A program made the translations under genes and the position numbers. Shown in pieces: positions 38,467-41,076 of a stretch of DNA of 41,076 nt. The number at the start of each line of letters is the position of its first letter. Position 1 is the stretch's first letter. The notes beneath the pieces were generated by a model. The model saw nothing but the letters and a program-made list of their open reading frames with translations, was not told the origin of the DNA and made no database searches. This DNA is from Gammaproteobacteria bacterium (GTDB lineage Bacteria > Pseudomonadota > Gammaproteobacteria > Arenicellales > UBA868), in the NCBI GenBank assembly GCA_012960345.1, contig DUBL01000030.1, forward strand, positions 1-41,076, in the 5' to 3' direction.

Positions 38467-39500
38467 GTGATAGTGGCCCCATGGCCAGGACGGTCGGATA
38501 CGGTGACTACACCGTCCACCAGCGTGATTCCACTAGCAGGATCTGGCGCCAGGTTTAAGTGAGAATCAAGATCAATGTGATCAAAAAGTGCACCAAGGGA
38601 GGCACCGGCCGCAATCGCGACTGACGATTCACCCATGCAGCCAATCATCGTGCCCAGTCCATGCGCCCTCGCGGTTGCAACAATTCGAAGTGCCTCGGTA
38701 ACACCCCCACATTTCATTAACTTAAGGTTCACTCCATCCACACAATCGGCCAATGCCGGCACATCACTGGCAACACGGATCGATTCGTCGACAAAAATCG
38801 GCAGTGCTCTCCCAGAAAACAGGGCTGGCAACGCATCGTTTGCATCCACAGGCAACGGCTGCTCAACATAATCACAACCGCGGTCCTTCAGCCAATTCAT
38901 CATCTGCTTCGCATCAGTCACGTCCCAACCACCGTTTGCATCGACTCGAAGACCCACGCCAAACGTTGAAGCACTCTCGCGCACCGCTTCGAACATAGCT
39001 TTATCCGCATCAATACCTGCCGGGTTACCGAGTTTGATCTTCAAGTAACGCGCACCCGTGCGTGTCAAAATTTCGGGCACACGCTCACGCGCAACCTCGA
39101 TCGGTACAATACCGATCGTGACCGATGTCGGGACCGCCCTCAAAGGTAATCCGAGCAAACGGAACAGCGGCAACCCTGCCTGGCGAGCAAGCAAATCCCA
39201 AAGCGCTATGTCCACAGCCGCCCAGGAATACGACGAAAGACCAGCATCACGGGCAACCTGCCAGGCGTCATGCGGGTTTAATGTCATGGGCCCAGTAGCC
39301 TCTAGGAACGCCTCGATCTCACGCTGACAGGAAGCGGCCGTACCAATGTCGGCGGTAGCATCCGGCGCCGCCTCACCCAACCCCACCACACCAGCAGATT
39401 CGACGCTGACAAAAAGATTGACCGAACCGGTGGTCTCTCCTCGGCTGATGCGAAGCGGATAACGCTTCTTGAGTGCTAATTGCTGAAAACTGAAATTCAT
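38460..39500 (-). CDS. Enolase-superfamily dipeptide epimerase / DgcA-like (N-acetyl-Glu racemase candidate)
   Basis: YLKIKLG (KxK), RVDANGGWD, YVEQPLP, FVDESIR, NLKLMKCGG; both acid/base Lys regions present. Start at ATG 39500 preferred over 39533. Confidence 0.85.
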   Translation of the reverse strand: MNFSFQQLALKKRYPLRISRGETTGSVNLFVSVESAGVVGLGEAAPDATADIGTAASCQREIEAFLEATGPMTLNPHDAWQVARDAGLSSYSWAAVDIALWDLLARQAGLPLFRLLGLPLRAVPTSVTIGIVPIEVARERVPEILTRTGARYLKIKLGNPAGIDADKAMFEAVRESASTFGVGLRVDANGGWDVTDAKQMMNWLKDRGCDYVEQPLPVDANDALPALFSGRALPIFVDESIRVASDVPALADCVDGVNLKLMKCGGVTEALRIVATARAHGLGTMIGCMGESSVAIAAGASLGALFDHIDLDSHLNLAPDPASGITLVDGVVTVSDRPGHGATITC

Positions 39501-39738
39501 TCTAGTCCACCTCGACATTGGGCTTACCAACACCTTCGATGGCGCAGCTCAGGGTGCGTTTCAACCATATAGCCCACATTTTCCGCCTCTATCTCGTTTC
39601 GCCACTGATGATGCGATTATGCAGACAAGCATGCCATCGTATCCAGTCTGGGTGCCAGTGGTTGACGAACCTCAGTCCAATACCCACACTTGGCTGGCCA
39701 CGTCGCGCATATCGCCGAACCCGCTTGGTATCGTCTGC

Positions 39739-40902
39739 ATGGGCCATTCAACACCCACTCTCTGGATCAGCGCGAACACCACCTGGTATGTGTTCAATTT
39801 CCGCGCGCGCCTGATTCGAACGCTATTGGAACAAGGCTTTGCCGTAACCGTCGTCGCACCAGCAGACGATTACGTACAACGCGTCGAAGCCCTTGGTGCC
39901 AAACACATCAACCTGCCGATGGCTGGCGGCGCCAACCCGATTCGGGACGCCTGGCTTATCGTACGATTTTGGCAGTTACTGGGTCGTCACCGTCCCGCTA
40001 TCCTGTTGAGTTTCACTCCCAAACCAAATATCTACGGTGCACTGACCGCTCGCCTTCGCGGCATACCGGTTGTCGCCAATATAGCCGGCCTCGGCCAAGC
40101 GTTCGCCACTGAAAACTGGCTGCGTCGCATAATCAAGTGGCTTTACCGTTTAGCCCTTCGCCGCGCATACGTGTTTTTCCAAAACCTAGAAGACCAGGCT
40201 CAGTTTGTTGCCGAACACCTGGTGGAGCGGGACAAAACGGAACGCCTTCCGGGCTCGGGCGTCGATACCGAACACTTCAGTCCTCGAGCCCGTCGATCGG
40301 TACTCGGGCGAGAAAAAGATCTGTCGACTGAAGAACCCTTCACTTTTCTGATGGTAGGCCGCCTACTGTGGGACAAGGGGGTGGGCGAATATGTGGAGGC
40401 CGCCCGACACCTGCGAGCAGATACCGATAACGCGCTTTTTCACCTATTGGGTTTTATCGACACGCGGCACCCCGGCGGCGTCACGCACGATGACATTCGG
40501 TCGTGGGAACGCGACGGCATCATCGACTATCTCGGCTACAGCGATGATGTCAGGACACACTACGCGCAAGCTAACTGTGTTGTTTTACCGTCCTACTACC
40601 GCGAAGGCGTACCGCGAACCTTGCTCGAAGCCGCCAGTATGGGCCTCCCAGTCATCACAACCGATACGGCAGGCTGCCGGGATACTGTCGAGGATGGCGT
40701 CACCGGGCTCCTCGTTCGCCCCCGCGATGTCGATGATCTTGTCAACAAGATGCGCGCGATGGTGCACATGACGGACGATGCCCGCCAACGCATGGGCTCA
40801 CAGGGCCGCGGCAGAATGTGCCGCGATTTCTCGGAGAAATTGGTCATTCAACGCTACGTCGACGCGGTCAAACGATTGGGTGTGATCAGTAATGTGGCGT
40901 AA
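39739..40902 (+). CDS. GT4-family glycosyltransferase
   Basis: STPTLWISANTTWYVFNFRARLIRTLLEQGFAVTVVAPADDYVQRVEALGA; LSFTPKPNIYGALTARLRGIPVVANIAGLG; LPGSGVDTEHFSP; PSYYREGVPRTLLEAASMGLPVITTDTAGCRDTVEDGVTGLLV. Start codon uncertain (39619 also possible). Confidence 0.88.
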   Translation: MGHSTPTLWISANTTWYVFNFRARLIRTLLEQGFAVTVVAPADDYVQRVEALGAKHINLPMAGGANPIRDAWLIVRFWQLLGRHRPAILLSFTPKPNIYGALTARLRGIPVVANIAGLGQAFATENWLRRIIKWLYRLALRRAYVFFQNLEDQAQFVAEHLVERDKTERLPGSGVDTEHFSPRARRSVLGREKDLSTEEPFTFLMVGRLLWDKGVGEYVEAARHLRADTDNALFHLLGFIDTRHPGGVTHDDIRSWERDGIIDYLGYSDDVRTHYAQANCVVLPSYYREGVPRTLLEAASMGLPVITTDTAGCRDTVEDGVTGLLVRPRDVDDLVNKMRAMVHMTDDARQRMGSQGRGRMCRDFSEKLVIQRYVDAVKRLGVISNVA

Positions 40903-40932
40903 AGCCACACATCCCGATAACCCCGATACTTT

Positions 40933-40955
40933 CGATTCGCAATTGGCCCGAATCG
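40933..40955. terminator. Inverted repeat after the glycosyltransferase gene (weak terminator candidate)
   Basis: CGATTCG-caattggcc-CGAATCG, 31 nt past the stop; no T-run. Confidence 0.25.
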
Positions 40956-41037
40956 CACGAACAGCCATAATGCAGCCCGTCGGCACGGCAAGCCATCCCT
41001 TTCGATTTCAATTTCGATTGAACTAAAGCAACACCTA

Positions 41038-41076
41038 ATGGACCCACAAGACTTCTATGCTTACGCGGCCGCTGGC
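41038..41076 (+). CDS. Possible start of a further gene, truncated by the window edge
   Basis: ATG at 41038 opens MDPQDFYAYAAAG to the window end; too short to classify. Confidence 0.3.
   Translation, partial: MDPQDFYAYAAAG

Noticed and set aside
1-41076. CRISPR arrays, transposases, integrases, phage genes, toxin-antitoxin or restriction systems
   Set aside because: Looked for regularly spaced repeats and signature motifs while reading; none seen. Absence is by eye only.

Overview
The window reads as one chromosomal segment of a gammaproteobacterium. It has dense coding, no CRISPR array, and no transposase or integrase that I could find. Roughly the first 25.7 kb is conserved housekeeping: pth (partial) - rplY - prs - tRNA-Gln(TTG) - ispE - lolB - TPR lipoprotein // hemA - prfA - prmC - msrA; then DUF1820, dacB, an alpha/beta hydrolase, gltA, ycgL, a small membrane protein, an xni-like nuclease, hslU-hslV, sspB-sspA, petC-petB-petA (cytochrome bc1), prlC, gor and djlA. 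From about 25.7 kb the content is accessory. There is a sterol-desaturase-family hydroxylase. Divergent from it is a tight, co-directional seven-gene run (26685-37420): SAF-domain oxidoreductase, fluoroacetate-dehalogenase-like hydrolase, an 85-aa secreted single-TSP3-repeat protein, LeuB-like beta-decarboxylating dehydrogenase, acyl-CoA synthetase, a fused CydDC-like ABC exporter, and a class III cyclase-TPR protein. Convergent to that run is a two-gene unit resembling dgcA-dgcN (D-glutamate catabolism), followed by a GT4 glycosyltransferase at the edge. The seven-gene run is the best candidate for an undescribed system. DNA-level observations include a perfect 26-bp palindrome inside the dehalogenase-like gene, a terminator-like hairpin inside the 5' coding region of ycgL, the ispE stop codon lying inside tRNA-Gln, and convergent gene pairs with almost no intergenic space. 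All family calls come from reading motifs in translations; no database search was run.
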